From Cylicocyclus nassatus (Eukaryota > Nematoda > Chromadorea > Rhabditida > Strongylidae), in contig CATQJL010000223.1 in the NCBI GenBank assembly GCA_958299035.1, forward strand, positions 80,431,322-80,495,321: 64,000 nucleotides of DNA. Reading direction: 5' to 3'. Positions 11,421-25,077 of the stretch are shown piece by piece; positions within the stretch are counted from its first letter, which is position 1; every line of letters starts with the position of its first letter. The notes beneath the pieces are model-generated. The model ran no database searches, was not told where the DNA came from, and was given only the letters and a program-made list of their open reading frames with translations. The position numbers and the translations under genes were made by a program.

Positions 11421-12707
11421 CTATTTTGGATAAGCGGCGCCTCCAGAATAGAAGACCATTGAGCAGAAGAAATCGGTCGAAGGACACCATGGAGCATATG
11501 GGTACTTATCCTTTAACACATTCAAATCATCGCAAAATCTAAACAAAGGCCCGTAGGCATTCGAATGTCGGCTCAGTCTTATGTTCACTTACGTCTTATC
11601 GCAAACTGTATAGTGTGCTCGCTTTTGTCCATAACAAAAGTCATGTCTTCTACAAGCTGCATTCACTTCTTCTAAAATTTACAGTGAAAAAGTCAGAATA
11701 TGAAGAACATTATAAAGTTCAGCTATGGTTCGATATTGATCGCATGCTCATTTTCAGTTGGCACATCAGCCCCGCAAGCGTCTCGCGCGGCATTCGCGAC
11801 ATCTCTTTAGGAAGTCGGATCTGCCTTGTCGATTGAAAAGCAGCACGCCGTTGCGTCGCCGTCACTCTTTGCAAAACGACACTGCAGTTGAGACAGAGTC
11901 TGCATAACTATAATACAATGGTCTTTAATTTTATGTTTTAGCTATATTCCAATTCTTTACTCTTTTTTGTTCAAGATAAGATATCATCGGGAAATAAACA
12001 ATGCCTATAGAAGGAGGATTTTGGCGTGCGATTCGCTGAAGCCGTGTGCGGACCGCCCACTTCAGTGTGCCGCCCGCCCCATGACCATTCAATTAGCTTG
12101 ACGCGTTTCACATGGCGAACACAATTAAATGCATACTTTCCAACATGTTCAGGCATGCTTTCGATGAGGCTGACACCAACGGGTGCACTATTTTTGAAAA
12201 ATAGTCTCAAAAAAGGGTTTTCGACATGACAATTTTCAATTCCATATCTCCACAAAAAGGCTGGAACAAATGGAGGGGTCAAGAGCCTATCCATATATAG
12301 TCTTTGCCTTTGAAATAAAAAATTTGGGCAGAAGTTTTGCAGATCTTAGCGCTAAAATTACGCATCGGAATTTCACTCATCAACCATTTTTGCGCAAAAA
12401 TGTTCTGTAATTGCTCTTGCAATAACTTTTGAAGGCCAAAACACGTCAATTCCACAATTCCAATCCTTTTCTCCATACATTTTTAGCTCGATGAATTTTT
12501 CCTCCAAGAATTTCTAAAAAATCCTGCATTTAGTTTCGGAGAATGCAAGATGCAGCTGTTTACCATAAACTTATGCAAGGTTTCTTGTACCCAGTTTTTG
12601 CTCTTGGTAAATGCGCTTGGTACCCAGTTTTTCACAGTATTGTAAGCATTAACAACAGCTTTTTTCAGAGCATTCCAAGCACTCACGAACCAATCGAATA
12701 GACCTGC
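11421..12707 (-). pseudogene. Unrecognised multi-exon gene, copy A
   Basis: Minus-strand exons were found by comparison with the duplicate at 29.2-30.4 kb. E1 (12564-12707, 48 codons, TTGTAG acceptor, GTAAAC donor) encodes an amphipathic Trp/Lys-rich segment including AVVNAYNTVKNWVPSAF. E2 begins at 12513 after TTTTTTAG with KFLEEKFIELKMYGEKDWNC and DVFWPSKVIAR. E3 (about 12000-12340) carries PFLRLFFKNS and EHVGKYAFNC. E4 (11421-11538) carries FCDDLNVLKDKYPYAPWCP and ends YSGGAAYPK-stop. Between copies, E2 keeps nearly identical protein, which argues for past selection. Here the E2 donor has changed from GGTGAGT to GATGAGT and E3 is shifted, so copy A is probably damaged. Several Cys suggest a secreted protein. 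No family was recognised, and the first exon was not found. Confidence 0.45.
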
Positions 12708-12930
12708 CTACAAGAAAAATATTCAGTTTTATCTAGCGGAAAACTTCAATTCTGTTTTGGGGAATACAATTGGAATTCTTAGCAGTTTGGAAACTTAATC
12801 AGAGATTTTGCTTTGTCATATGAAAAACATCTTCCACCATTGCCAAGCCTCTGGGTCCTTTATCGCAACTCACACAATCCAACTTGAAGTGCAAGTATCA
12901 TAACTTATAATAACGGGCTAAGGGTGTTTA

Positions 12931-14636
<1,706 letters not shown>

Positions 14637-14777
14637 ATGTATTCAGTGGGATTCTTTTGGTGGTGTTGTGCTGCGCTGTTCACATCGAGCTTCATGATGA
14701 GATGCGTCAATTATCTAAGGATGTTTGAGTATTCGCTGGAAGACAGCTTCGACGAGATAGTTCACAATATTGAGAGA
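14637..14777 (+). other. Possible orphan membrane-segment exon
   Basis: An ATG opens MYSVGFFWWCCAALFTSSFM, then an acidic stretch YSLEDSFDEIVHNIER that stops exactly at a good GTGAGT donor (14778). The layout (hydrophobic segment, then charged helix, then donor) faintly resembles the first exon of a cuticle-collagen N domain, but no Gly-X-Y exon follows and copy B has no equivalent. It may be chance. Confidence 0.2.
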
Positions 14778-15710
14778 GTGAGTCTTTATATAAGCATGCC
14801 ACGATTGTACTACTTTGCTTTTCGCTACTACCAATAAACCTGTGCTGGTCTCGCGCTCGTTAGCCAAAACACATGGCTTTCGGTAGGTCGGTATGTTTTC
14901 TTTTGTTTCCCTGATTCTAGTAATGATTACTTCAAAGTGAAAATCTACAGCAAAAGCAAATCTAAGTGCTAAGTTTTCTTCATGCTTCTGCGATTGATAT
15001 GGAATGGGCTACTTGAAGTAAGGTTAAATCTCCAAATGTGCCTAAACCTTACCACTCATAGGGTCGAAACAGCGAGACCTACAGTAGCTGTTGTGATTTT
15101 TACTTGGGAATTCTTAGTGATTATTGTATTTTTTATCAGAAATTAATTATTTTAGCTTTCAGCAGTTTACGTTAATTTGGAAGTTTATAAGGCTAAATAA
15201 CTTTCAAAAGTTTGGCGACCCGACTATGCGCCGCAGCACCCGTCTCAGTTACGATAATTGAATCTGTAAAATCTACTCCTTGTTGTTAACACTTTTTGAT
15301 GGTTTCATTGACAACAATCAGCTTATTTTTTGTGCGTCCGTACAGCCAAAAAACTCTAGCCTTCATGTACAAAAGTGTGATAAAAAACAAAAAACCTTGA
15401 CCTTGCTTTTCGGCATTCTCAAATTTCAAAGAGACAAACAGCTGTAGCTGTGCCCCTGTGCAACTCAACTCTGCAAAATTCGAAAAACCATAAACCAGCA
15501 GCAAGCCCTTCGGACAGCAATGAATCACATTGTACTGAATCAGTGTAAGTGTATTTAAAAGCTCAACCACAATCGCTTCGTAATCACTGCCGATTTTTCG
15601 TTTTCCAGTGTCTTACTGCAGTGTAAGCAATGTGAGGTTATGAATGTATTCTGTTCAAATAGCAGAAAAATCCCGCTATTCCTTCCCACGGCAGTTTTTA
15701 TGGAACCAGT

Positions 15711-17475
15711 GACGCATAAAGCTTACCAAACACTAGATACACCCATCACCTTCCAGCTGTTTGCGTTTAAATTATCTGTATTCCTCATAATTACGATATT
15801 CTCCTTGACAACTTGATTTACTTGAGAAAAAATCATTCTCAAAATACAGTTGGTTTTCGTTTATTTTCAAGACAAAGTTCAGAACGCTCCAGTTGAACAT
15901 CCGAGTATTGAGAATTTTATTTGCAGTTTAATATGCCATAAAACAGCCTTCTTCAGACTTTTACTTTTACTCATTTTTCCCCCTAGCTCAAGAACTATCA
16001 TCGCTTTCACACGGGTGTTCCTTTTCTGGGTATACATTGTTATATTCTTTGTTGGCAACGTTTATTTCGCTTTTTTCGATCTTCATCATAGTCATCATCC
16101 TGAGAAAACGGCCACGGAAACAATTTTCTCTCGAAAAATCGGGACAGGGGACAAATGAGGTAGTAGGCGTATCCCATAGACTCGACCTTCGCGGGCATTT
16201 GGTACAGCTCTTACTAGTTAACAAGTATGATTGTGACAGAAGCCTATACGGGGAGCAGGGGGGGGGGTGCTATTTGACCTGAAAATCCACTTGAATGTCA
16301 ACGAGAAATCAATCCGCATATCTGCCAACGGTTCCTTGAATTATTATACTGCTTTATTTGGCAAAAGGTATGATGGAGAGAAAAGAGCCGCAGAATCAAA
16401 ATTGTAATTATTGATCATTATAATAGTAATAGCGCGTGGAAATGGAATAATGGAATAACGGAGATATGTTGTACGGTGTTACATGAACTTTTCGCCTTGT
16501 CACCTGGAAAGCACTATCCATCCAAATGGGAAGTGATAAAATTTTGATGCTATATAATAGTGGGGCCACTGATAAGCTATTGCTCAAATCTCATTACAAA
16601 AGATGAATTCCGAAGCGAGAAAATTGCTCGAGAGGATAGAAGCGATTGAGCTAGCCCCGCCTACCGACCTGGATGTCTGAAAATAATAAGTCTAAACTTA
16701 CGCCTCAACGTATTCAATATTGTTATAGACCGCCCTTCATTATGATCATCAAATTACGACCTTTATCCTCCGTAAAGCACAAGTTAGGGCTTGTTATCTT
16801 CAGATCACCCATGTTGATGGGGGAAGCCAGCGTAGACGCTTCTACCTTCTGGAACGATTTTCTCGTTTTGGACTTCATCTTTTGCAACGAGGCTCCACCG
16901 ACTGCTTGAGCAGAGGCCCCGCTGTCAACTTTCAATTTCAACTTCTCCAAATTTGAAAGTGGAGAGTGTATTCGAAGAATTACAAAAAGACGTGTTTGTA
17001 GCCGTCTGCAATTCTTCTTACAAAGGTGAGTTTGATTTCACAATCGCGCAGTTACTACAATTACCAATTATCTGGTCACTTACTATAAAGTTCCGAAGAG
17101 CTTTGGTTTCTCTCAATTCATTTCTCTCAAATTCTCTCTGAATTGTATTACGGGCGCTCAAAGTTTAGTTACATGAGCAAATTCTCGCGATAAAGCAGAA
17201 TCTTCGCTATTTGTAAGTAACAAGCAATGCCAAGATGATACTCTGGTCAATATCGTGCGAAAACATTGTTGGAACGGTTTTGAAATGCATTGCACTGTTA
17301 CAGCTGTGTCAACGTCCTCTGTTCTCCGTGTACTTCTGGCTGGCTTTTTAGGCGTGGTTTGATGAAGAAAAAGTAGAATTAAATGAAGCATATCCGTCAT
17401 AGTACATGGGCGACTAACTGGAGTTTATACTGAGAGCAACTTTCCTCTCTTACATTTTAAAAAGCGTTTTGGGTG
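15711..17475. other. Intergenic, weak exon-like fragments only
   Basis: Two fragments read like protein but cannot be built into a gene. One is a hydrophobic stretch near 16037-16120 (plus strand, SLLATFISLFSIFIIVIIL, followed by RKRPRK). The other is a Lys/Ser-rich 75-codon frame at 16723-16950 (minus strand, KMKSKTRKSFQKVEAS). A G-run sits at 16256-16267. Confidence 0.35.
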
Positions 17476-17603
17476 ATGTTCCGCTCCTCTAACTTACCCA
17501 AGGGCTCAGTAAATGATCTATTTACGCTAACGTCCACAGTCTTTCAAGACGAATACGTTATGGACAGTTATTTATTGTTTCTTCATTGATATCCATTTCA
17601 CAG

Positions 17604-20600
17604 AAACGCTTTCAGGTGCTTACCGGCACATTTACTATCCTCGTATTAGTCTCCTTGGCCTATACACAACCAAGAAAACCTGACAGGTCGTACCATTCAT
17701 GTGAAGCGGTCTTGGATCGTGGGACTTCAAGTTGTAAAGGAGCAGCGCCGGGTACAAGAGTAGGCATTCATCTTTATGACTCTTAATTTTTAAAAATATG
17801 CTTCCAAGTGCTTACACTGGAAAAAGGGGAGAGGGCCTAGAAGTAGTGTCCGGGCAAAAAGTCGATTTTGAGATTTTGTGCTTTTCCGGGCCCGTTCGCT
17901 ATGGTGAACCCGAAAATACACACTAGAAAGCGCGAAAACGGCGAAAAAGGGCTCTAATGCAGAAATGAAATCAGGAGGTGGGCGAGGTCTTCTTCATTGT
18001 AAATTCACGCTTTAAGCTTCCGGAGTAACTTTATCGATTTCGATAGCCACCCTGACATCTCCATCGGCCAAATACGAACGCTTGACTTGAAATCGGAAGC
18101 GAGAAGATCGCTCCGGAAGCTGGGAGCGTGAATTCACAGTGGGAAAGACCCCGCCCACCTCCTGATTTTCCTCCTGCATTAGAGCCCTCGCCGTTTTTGC
18201 GTTTTCTAGTGGGATTTTCGATTCAGCATAGCGAATAGGCCCGGGTAAGCACAAATCGACTTTTTGCCCAGACACTGCCTTTAAATGTCCTTCGACTATT
18301 CCTTCTGAAAACATATGTATTGAAAATTCGGGCATGGAATAAGCGAGGGAAGTAGGATGGAGGAAGAGTGCGCATGGATATTCTTGGCTTGATGTCAACA
18401 AACTACCTTTTCATTGAACGGGATTGGCGGCTCAAAGGCAACAGCGCTCGATCTCTCGACACTCTGCGTTCTTCTCGCGAGCGTGCTCTCTGATCATTTT
18501 CTAGCCTTGATTAGGCCTCGCGCCCCGCCTTCTGGCCGCCAATCTTGTTGAAGGGTAGCTTCAAATAGAGAGAAAATTTAAGCTTCAAGTTTAGAATTTG
18601 AGGTACATTTTGAATGGCAAGAAAATGAAAATGACTTGCTAAAAAACTTCCGTGCGTGATGGCATGGCCTATATGAATTGTGGAATACTGTGCGTAACAT
18701 AATTAGATTAAATTTCTAAACCTTCTTATATGACCCATAAAATTTCTCCCTTTTTTTCCATGAAAGTCCAAGACCATCACTGATAGGGGAAGTACGTTGA
18801 AAAGCAGCTTAAAAAACATGAGTGAGCCTGACCACATATGCGAATGTGCGCCGTTCCAGGATCAATTGACGCCAAATCCATAGTCTCATATCTATTTGTG
18901 CATTTCGTGCGCTTTGCGGTCAGCGCGAGGTATAGAAAATAGAAGTTGGCAAAATTGCAAACCACATCTTAAAACAAAGAAGAATGTAAAGGTTTGAATC
19001 TTTAATGTATTTATTCCAGTTCTATTACGATAAGGAAATGGACGCCTGCTACCAATACTTCTATGAAGGATGTGGTGGTGGCCAAAACACATTCTACGAT
19101 TATAGCTCTTGCAGAACAACATGCATTCCAGGTGATTTCAAACCTCAAAGCGTAAGTTGATATGCGCATAGCTTTTGCATATATCTATGCCTTTCTTCAT
19201 TCATACACAACCACTTTGCCATACGTGAAGTACAATGAAAAAAGTATGCTAGGTTATGCCAAAGATATGTTTTTTCACTAGATTAGACGATAAAATCCAC
19301 AGAAGAGCAGCCACATGAAGTTTTTGGCGCATTCAGTAGAGCATTGCTTCTTCCCTCTTATAGTTCAATGTGAAGGAAAACCACTGGATGGTCTCCGAAA
19401 CAGATATTGTCGCTTTTACCTCTGATTGAGTTTCAATTCCATTTTTGACGGTATTCGCGTTAACTGACAATCGTCCACTGGAGCTGTTTGGGCATATTAA
19501 AAAGCGGAGACAATCAGTGGGCAATATTTATTTATCAATTTACTTATTACGCGCAAGGCGTGCCATAACTAGAACGAAATAAATGGGGACATAATCAGGA
19601 ACAGATACAAAACAAAACAAAAAAGATCCAATAACTTATCTCAAGTCCAGTCACCGTTATGGAGGAAATAAGGAATTGAGCGTTTTCAGACTAGCTATAA
19701 AATAACCACTCAAATTAATGGCGTAAAGACTCAGTGGAGTCTGTCCCATGCCCCTTGCTTGTGCGGAAGGGCGATCTTAACTATTCAATGTAAGCAAACT
19801 GGAAAATAGGGGAAGCGGATATGAAAATCCAGCGCAATCAGTTTCTGGGGAGGAGCAGAATTCCGACAGTATATACAGGCAGTGGCGTACCGCGGGGGGG
19901 GGGGGCGCCCCCCCCCCCGAGAATGGGTCGCGAAATTTTTGAAAGTTACCTATATGGGTTATAAAAATGTGCAAACGACTTGTTTATTTTTGTAAATAAT
20001 TAAAATATTTTTTTAAAATTTTTTAAAAATTCAAATTAGCCTTATAAAAAATTTTTTACGCCACGCCCCCTTTTCCAGATTCAAGGGGTTGGGGATCCGC
20101 AAAAGTTTTGAGAAGCACCCCAAAAATTTTTTCGGAGTGCGTGGCTAACGCCACGCACCTTCATTAGAAAAATTTTTTTGTCGCCCCCCCCCCCCCGAGC
20201 CGAAATCCTGGGTACGCCACTGTATACAGGGTGTCCCAAAAGTATGTATACACTGTTTGATCGTTGATATCTCTTTTCTCAAGAAGTCTTTTGCCTACCT
20301 CTAAGCAGCATTTTGTAGAGCTGGCTTTAGCTTAGCTTTTCAGTATAAAGCGAATCCGGGCCCTACTTCGCTTCAAAAAGCAAACAAACAGCCCGGAAAC
20401 GTTTATACTAGGCTATTTAAAGCCGCCAAAACCAGCTATAAAGTTTGTGTTGTTTCACAGCGCTTCCTTGAGCTATGCCAGGTAAACTGTGCGCAACAGC
20501 TATTTTTTAATGCTCCCTGAAATTGTGATAACATTTTTTGAAAAGCTTTGCGAACTTGTAAAAGGTTGAATAATGAAATCAGCGCCCGTGAAAACTCTGG

Positions 20601-22189
20601 TGCACCACTTTTCAGATTTTTTGGAAACTTTTTTCAAAACACGATCCCACAATGACGCCGCAAGCTGAAAGTTCCTACCGTAGTCCTACAGTAATGAAGA
20701 GGCATTGGCGACTCGCTCCATACTGCAGATCTAATAAGTTGAAGCTAGCTCTACAAAATGGTGTTTAAAGGATGGCAAAAGACTTCCTGGAAAAAGAGAT
20801 ACTAACGATCAAACAGTGTATACATACTTTCAGACACCTGTATAATATCAGCTCAGTTTCTTCAAACCATAGAGAAAAATGTTACGAAATGGAGCAAAAA
20901 AGCAACAAAAGTTCAAAGTGCGGTGCAATACGTGAACCAGAAGTTGAACACCCGCAAATCCCAATTTGTTGTTTCAATAATTTTGCCTGCCGTCGCATAT
21001 GTGAGAAGAAATCGTGTGTAATAGTTGTTTAGAGGCTCCATACTAAATAATAATGCAGAGATAAGCGGAGAAAGAAACGCTCGAGTTTCGCTGATTTTTA
21101 GCAAGGTTTATATTTCTGTAATATTCCGAAACGAATTTCTTTTCATGAAGACTCACAGTTTTTGGAAACGATAAAGCAGCACCATTTTTCATAGCATTTC
21201 AGATCACAAATTTTTATAGAAACGCTCAATCGACACAAACTATGCTTAATGGAAGAAAATGGGCACACTAAGCTTATAAGCGGGCAATTAATGATTTTCG
21301 CAATATTCTACATTTTTGGCGATATTGCACAAAATCACCAAAGCTAGAGTGATCCTATTCCGTTGACCTACAGTCACTACAAAGTCGCTAACCTCTCTTT
21401 GCACATATTATTTTTTATTTCCTAATGGAAATAATCATATGTAATCATTGAGACAGATAGAAATGCGGTTTCTCAAAATAAATGCGACTATTGTTTGCAG
21501 CTACAGGTATTGTGCGCATTTCGTTAGGAAAGGTTTTGGACCTGATTGGGAAGTTTTAAAAAATTAAAGTGAATTTTGTGTAGCGGACTATCAATTATTT
21601 TTCTAGTTTTTGAGAGAAAGATCAAATTTTATGTGAAATTTCATGTTTTCACTAAGTCTTAAACTAATTTCGAACTTTCGTTTGTGGTAAACAGCCCAAA
21701 AACAATTTTTGTGAACAATTATCAAAATCTTATGATCTTTCAAAATAATAAACATTTAGCTGACAAGGAAAAGTGTGGGGGAAATGCACCAACTACCGGC
21801 ACATGTTCGAGGAGAAACGAAAAATGCCCAGCCGGTAGCAAGTGCCATGTGGGAGCGTTTGGAGCGGGAATTTGCTGTGATACCAAAAATGAGGGTAAGA
21901 ATCACTTTTTATTACAAGAAGCAAGGGAGTTAAGCGCGCTTTACTATCCTTATTTCACTCTCAGAAGAATGGAAGAAAGAAAGACATCCGGTATGCAAAA
22001 CTGGAAAGCTTGCTATGAAGAAGGAGTGGTATGGTGATGCAATACTTTTGGGAAGAAGCTGTTCACACAAGTACTTCATATTTATTTTTATGATAGACTA
22101 TTAATGAGCCGTTCACTTTCAGATTCTGCCCGAAAGGTTACCAATGCATCCAGACGAAACGTTTGGCGCACTGTTGCGGTGGACGCTAA
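17604..22189 (+). CDS. Secreted Kunitz plus cysteine-rich domain protein
   Basis: The exons are 17604-17759, 19020-19131, 21760-21894, 21965-22070 and 22123-22189; all phases agree (576 nt, 191 aa plus start). A signal peptide (VLTGTFTILVLVSLAYTQ) leads into a Kunitz-type domain that spans exons 1-2. C3 to C6 have canonical spacing (YQYFYEG, 12 residues, RTT), while both C1-C2 and C2-C3 are two residues longer than in BPTI. The position after C2 is Lys, as in trypsin-type inhibitors. Exons 3-5 encode two CPxG-type cysteine-rich repeats (CPAGSKC with ICC, CPKGYQC with HCC), the lustrin-like module often joined to Kunitz domains in nematodes. The exon 1 frame lacks an ATG; a candidate start exon is 17476-17508 (MFRSSNLPKGS, GTAAAT donor). 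The exon 2 donor GTGATT (19132) was chosen over a stronger GTAAGT at 19152 because only it keeps phase. The likely role is a secreted protease inhibitor. Confidence 0.72.
17841..18280. mobile_element. TTAA-type MITE, copy 2, in Kunitz intron 1
   Basis: The right end GACACTGCCT is followed by TTAA (18281-18284). The left end AAGTAGTGTCCGGG is a mutated AGGCAGTGTC with flank CTAG. Long inner arms (CAAAAAGTCGATTTTGAG against CAAATCGACTTTTTGCCC) make it a single foldback. Confidence 0.7.
19874..20842. mobile_element. Mariner-type MITE in Kunitz intron 2, interrupted
   Basis: The ends are TACAGGGTGTCCCAAAAGTA (left end split by the hAT MITE) and the inverse of TACAGGTGTCTGAAAGTA, each flanked by TA (19872-19873 and 20843-20844). 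The terminal inverted repeats extend about 70 nt (ACTGTTTGATCGTT, AAGTCTTTTGCC). TACAGGGTGTCCC is typical of mariner-family ends. There is no transposase. The length without the nested element is about 618 bp. Confidence 0.85.
19880..20222. mobile_element. hAT-type MITE (CAGTGGCGTACC ends), 343 bp
   Basis: The terminal repeats CAGTGGCGTACC and GGTACGCCACTG are flanked by a perfect 8-bp duplication TATACAGG (19872-19879 and 20223-20230). The duplication is itself the TA plus the first bases of the mariner-type end, which proves the order of insertion. The arms hold poly-G and poly-C runs that pair with each other. Confidence 0.92.
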
Positions 22190-22254
22190 GAAAACCGGGG
22201 TTAAAATTGAAATGACAATGAAAGAAGATTTTTGAGACCACCTTCTATGAAATG

Positions 22255-22260
22255 AATAAA
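22255..22260 (+). promoter_or_regulatory. Poly(A) signal of the Kunitz gene
   Basis: AATAAA lies 66 nt past the stop codon of the last exon and supports the 3' end of that model. Confidence 0.55.
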
Positions 22261-22372
22261 CTTACGAAAAAGCAGTGCTAGAGCATGAAGCGTCTTTACC
22301 AAAGATTCTCATATTGATATTGTGTGTCGCTTGGCAAATATAGGAAAGTGCGGTTTTACGGGTATAAGTCCC

Positions 22373-22440
22373 TTCGATAGTCTAGAAATAGAGCCTCAAA
22401 AGTTCAAATCATTTTGAGGCTCTATTTCTAGACTATCGAA
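22373..22440. repeat. Perfect 29-bp stem hairpin, 10-nt loop
   Basis: The arms 22373-22401 and 22412-22440 are exact reverse complements (TTCGATAGTCTAGAAATAGA... inward), with loop GTTCAAATCA. It lies 113 nt past the Kunitz poly(A) signal. No related copy was seen in the window. A perfect stem is less typical of an animal pre-miRNA than one with bulges. Confidence 0.9.
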
Positions 22441-23760
22441 ACCCTGTCCACCGGAGCGAAATTGTTTGGGAGTAATCAAAGAAGAGGAAGAGATGTAAAT
22501 TGAATAAAAAGCGAAGCCCATTGTTGAAAACTGGATGAAGACGCTGCAATAAATAATCTCGAAATTTCTTTTTTGGCGGTATTTCGAGTCGCAGGTTTTC
22601 ATCTAACTTCGAAGGCGATTACCGAAAAAAGATGAGCAGAAAAATCGTTATAAAAAAGAAGTTATATTTTTCCGAAGCCAAAATGCATAGCTCAAACCCA
22701 GCCTAATTTTTCTTGATCGGCGACGCTGCCTGCAATGTTCGGCTCACTTTTCAGAGCAAAACCTTCTGAACATGAAAGAAATGCTTACATACTCACTCCA
22801 AAAAATCATGAAGAAAGAGCATTTTTTGCAGCTTTTAACCAGATTAATTGAATGAGAAAGCTTGGCGACAATGCCTATTCTAAAGAGAAAACAAAAACTA
22901 AGAAATGCACGAAAAAGGAATTGGAGAGAGCTGAAGAGGGAAATGACGCTTATGGTTGAGATTCTCTCTCCTGAATTCACCTGAATTTTAAAAAGAATGT
23001 TAAAGAAGTGTTTAATCAGGTTTAAAATATACGTAGAGTATCAAGTAAGCTACCATGCCTTGTAATAAGCCGCTCAATCTGTGGCTGCGTCGAGTTTGCC
23101 CGTTACGAAATTACAATGAGGAATGATTTCCAATACCTCAAAACATGGAGGAGTAGCATAACAAGAGAGGCATTTTTGTTTGGTTTTATTTAGTGGTCAC
23201 ACAACTGAAGAACGATCGAAAACCCGCTTCACTATGTAAGTTTCCCTGACCATCGCATATTGACCAGTGCGAATCTCTGCGAAGCAGAGGTGAGGGCTAA
23301 TGTTATATAACAGACTGTGTACTGCAATCACATCATCCACCCGCGGGGCGGAACTCCTATTAGGTTGGCTTGAAAGTTCTCGGACATTTTTAGACTAGAT
23401 CTGCTGTTTCTTGAAATCTAATGCATGTAGATTTGATAGAGATACCATTCGATAGAGAAAAGCAAGCTCTACAAGATGGTATGCAAAAGTTCGTACCAGC
23501 TTGCCTCACCGTAAGTTTGCTCTTTATTCTAATGAAGACATTTGTGTAAATTTGCTTCTCGAGCTAGATTACAAATTTTCATACAGAAGTGATTCGATAA
23601 GCGAATTGCAGTGATAAGCGTTTTTGAGTTTTTTGCGCAGTTTTGTACGAGTTGTCAAAACATTTCTCAGGGAGAATCGTGTCACAAGGACCCTCTTGCA
23701 TTTACGAGTTTGTCAATAAGTTGTGGCTGATGTTACAAGTGAGAGAACTCATAATCAATG
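22441..23760. other. Intergenic with a small repeat and mariner relic
   Basis: This holds the hairpin relic at 23262-23296 and a mariner-like relic at about 23362-23515; the rest is A/T-rich without supported exons. Confidence 0.4.
23362..23515. mobile_element. Mariner-like end fragments
   Basis: One border reads TTAGGTTGGCTTGAAAGTTC, close to the TTAGGTTGGC ends of irritans-type mariners. The opposite border (inverse of GGCAAGCTGGTACGAACTTT) is only loosely similar. It is short, degenerate and without transposase. Confidence 0.35.
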
Positions 23761-23834
23761 CTGAATGGTTTATTATCTGTGAATGACTATGACTGAATAC
23801 ATTCACAGATGTGTACGAAAATATTAACCACTGT

Positions 23835-24147
23835 TCAGTGCTTGGCCATCTTTGCAAACACCACCTTCTTGCGGGCAGCAGCTGCAGAGCGAGGTGGGCA
23901 AGGGCAGTAAGCAGCGTCTTGTCCGGGCTGTCCTGGGTTTCGGGCTATCCAGGCTGTCCGTCTGGTCCAGGTTTACCGGGAGCTCCAGGCTGTCCAGGTG
24001 GTCCGGGTGGTCCTTGGTTTCCGGGTTGTCCAGGCTGTCCTGGGCCTTCATTCTGTCCAGGTGATCCCTGTGGTCCAGCTGGTCTTGAGCTCCGGGAGTT
24101 CCTGATCCACTGGTTCCGTCTTGTCCTGGGTTTCCTGGTGCTCCAAC
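23835..24147 (-). pseudogene. Cuticle collagen pseudogene, 3' fragment
   Basis: This matches the last third of the intact collagen (7959-8297), including the C-terminal KMAKH equivalent, the YCPCPP equivalent and the poly(A) site; the stop has changed to TGA. A one-base deletion near 23940 (GGGTTTCGGG for GGGTTTCCGGG) and a later one near 24090 break the Gly-X-Y frame. The N-terminal domain, intron and promoter are deleted. It cannot make collagen. Confidence 0.92.
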
Positions 24148-25077
24148 TCTCAAGTCATCGTTCCCTGTCGTACTTCAGTCTCCTCTTCATCGCTTCTTAA
24201 AACACCTACACTGGCCAACATACTGAATTTGATTAAGGTTATATCTCATCTGAACAAGTTCAAATGGCTAACTTATGCAATAAGCCACATGCAAGTAATC
24301 ATTCTTGCGGGGTCAGGGAAATGATTAAGACATCTTAACCACCAAGTGTCCTTGAAAAGAATTTCCATAAAACTTCAAATGTTGCGCTATAAATCGAAAA
24401 TACGCCATAGGACTAGATTGACCCAGGGCCCGGCACGAGCTTGTCAACTGACAAGCTGGAAATCGTTTTCGGCAAAAAAAGCAAAGGGGAAATCGTTTTT
24501 GAGGGATCCGAGGCGGAGCCCCGGAAAAAAAATTGGTAGTGCACGTTCTCTGCTTATTTTAACATGTTATGTGCCTCAACATGCGAAGACTGGAGTTCGC
24601 GCGCGTCAAACCGCGCCGTCGCTAATCGCCGCACGCGCGACGTCGCTCAAACGAGCTATTTGTAACGGCATACATGACTAGTTCTCAATGTACGCGTCAC
24701 GGTATGACACCAGATTTTGTAGGCGAACGGAGAGAGGCTAGTGGAAACAAAGTATGAAAAATTATGAAAAACTTATGTGAACGGAAATTTTGGTTTCAAA
24801 CCTCCTCCTCTCCCCATTGCTAGAGGCAAAAATAGCCTCAGCAGCCCCGTTTCCTAAGGAGGAAAGCGTGCTCCAATCAGTCGATGACGGCGTCTGAGTC
24901 CTATAATCGGCGTCGCTTTGACATTTCTTCATTTCTTATGGTCATTCACTTCGCTGTTATTTTCTCTTCGCTGTTATGTTTCCTCGTCTTCTTCTTCTCG
25001 TCAAAAATTTTTCCTGGGCAGATTCGTGTTTCCCTCTTATATTATGCAAAATGATTCCAGAATGGGAAACCTGCAGA

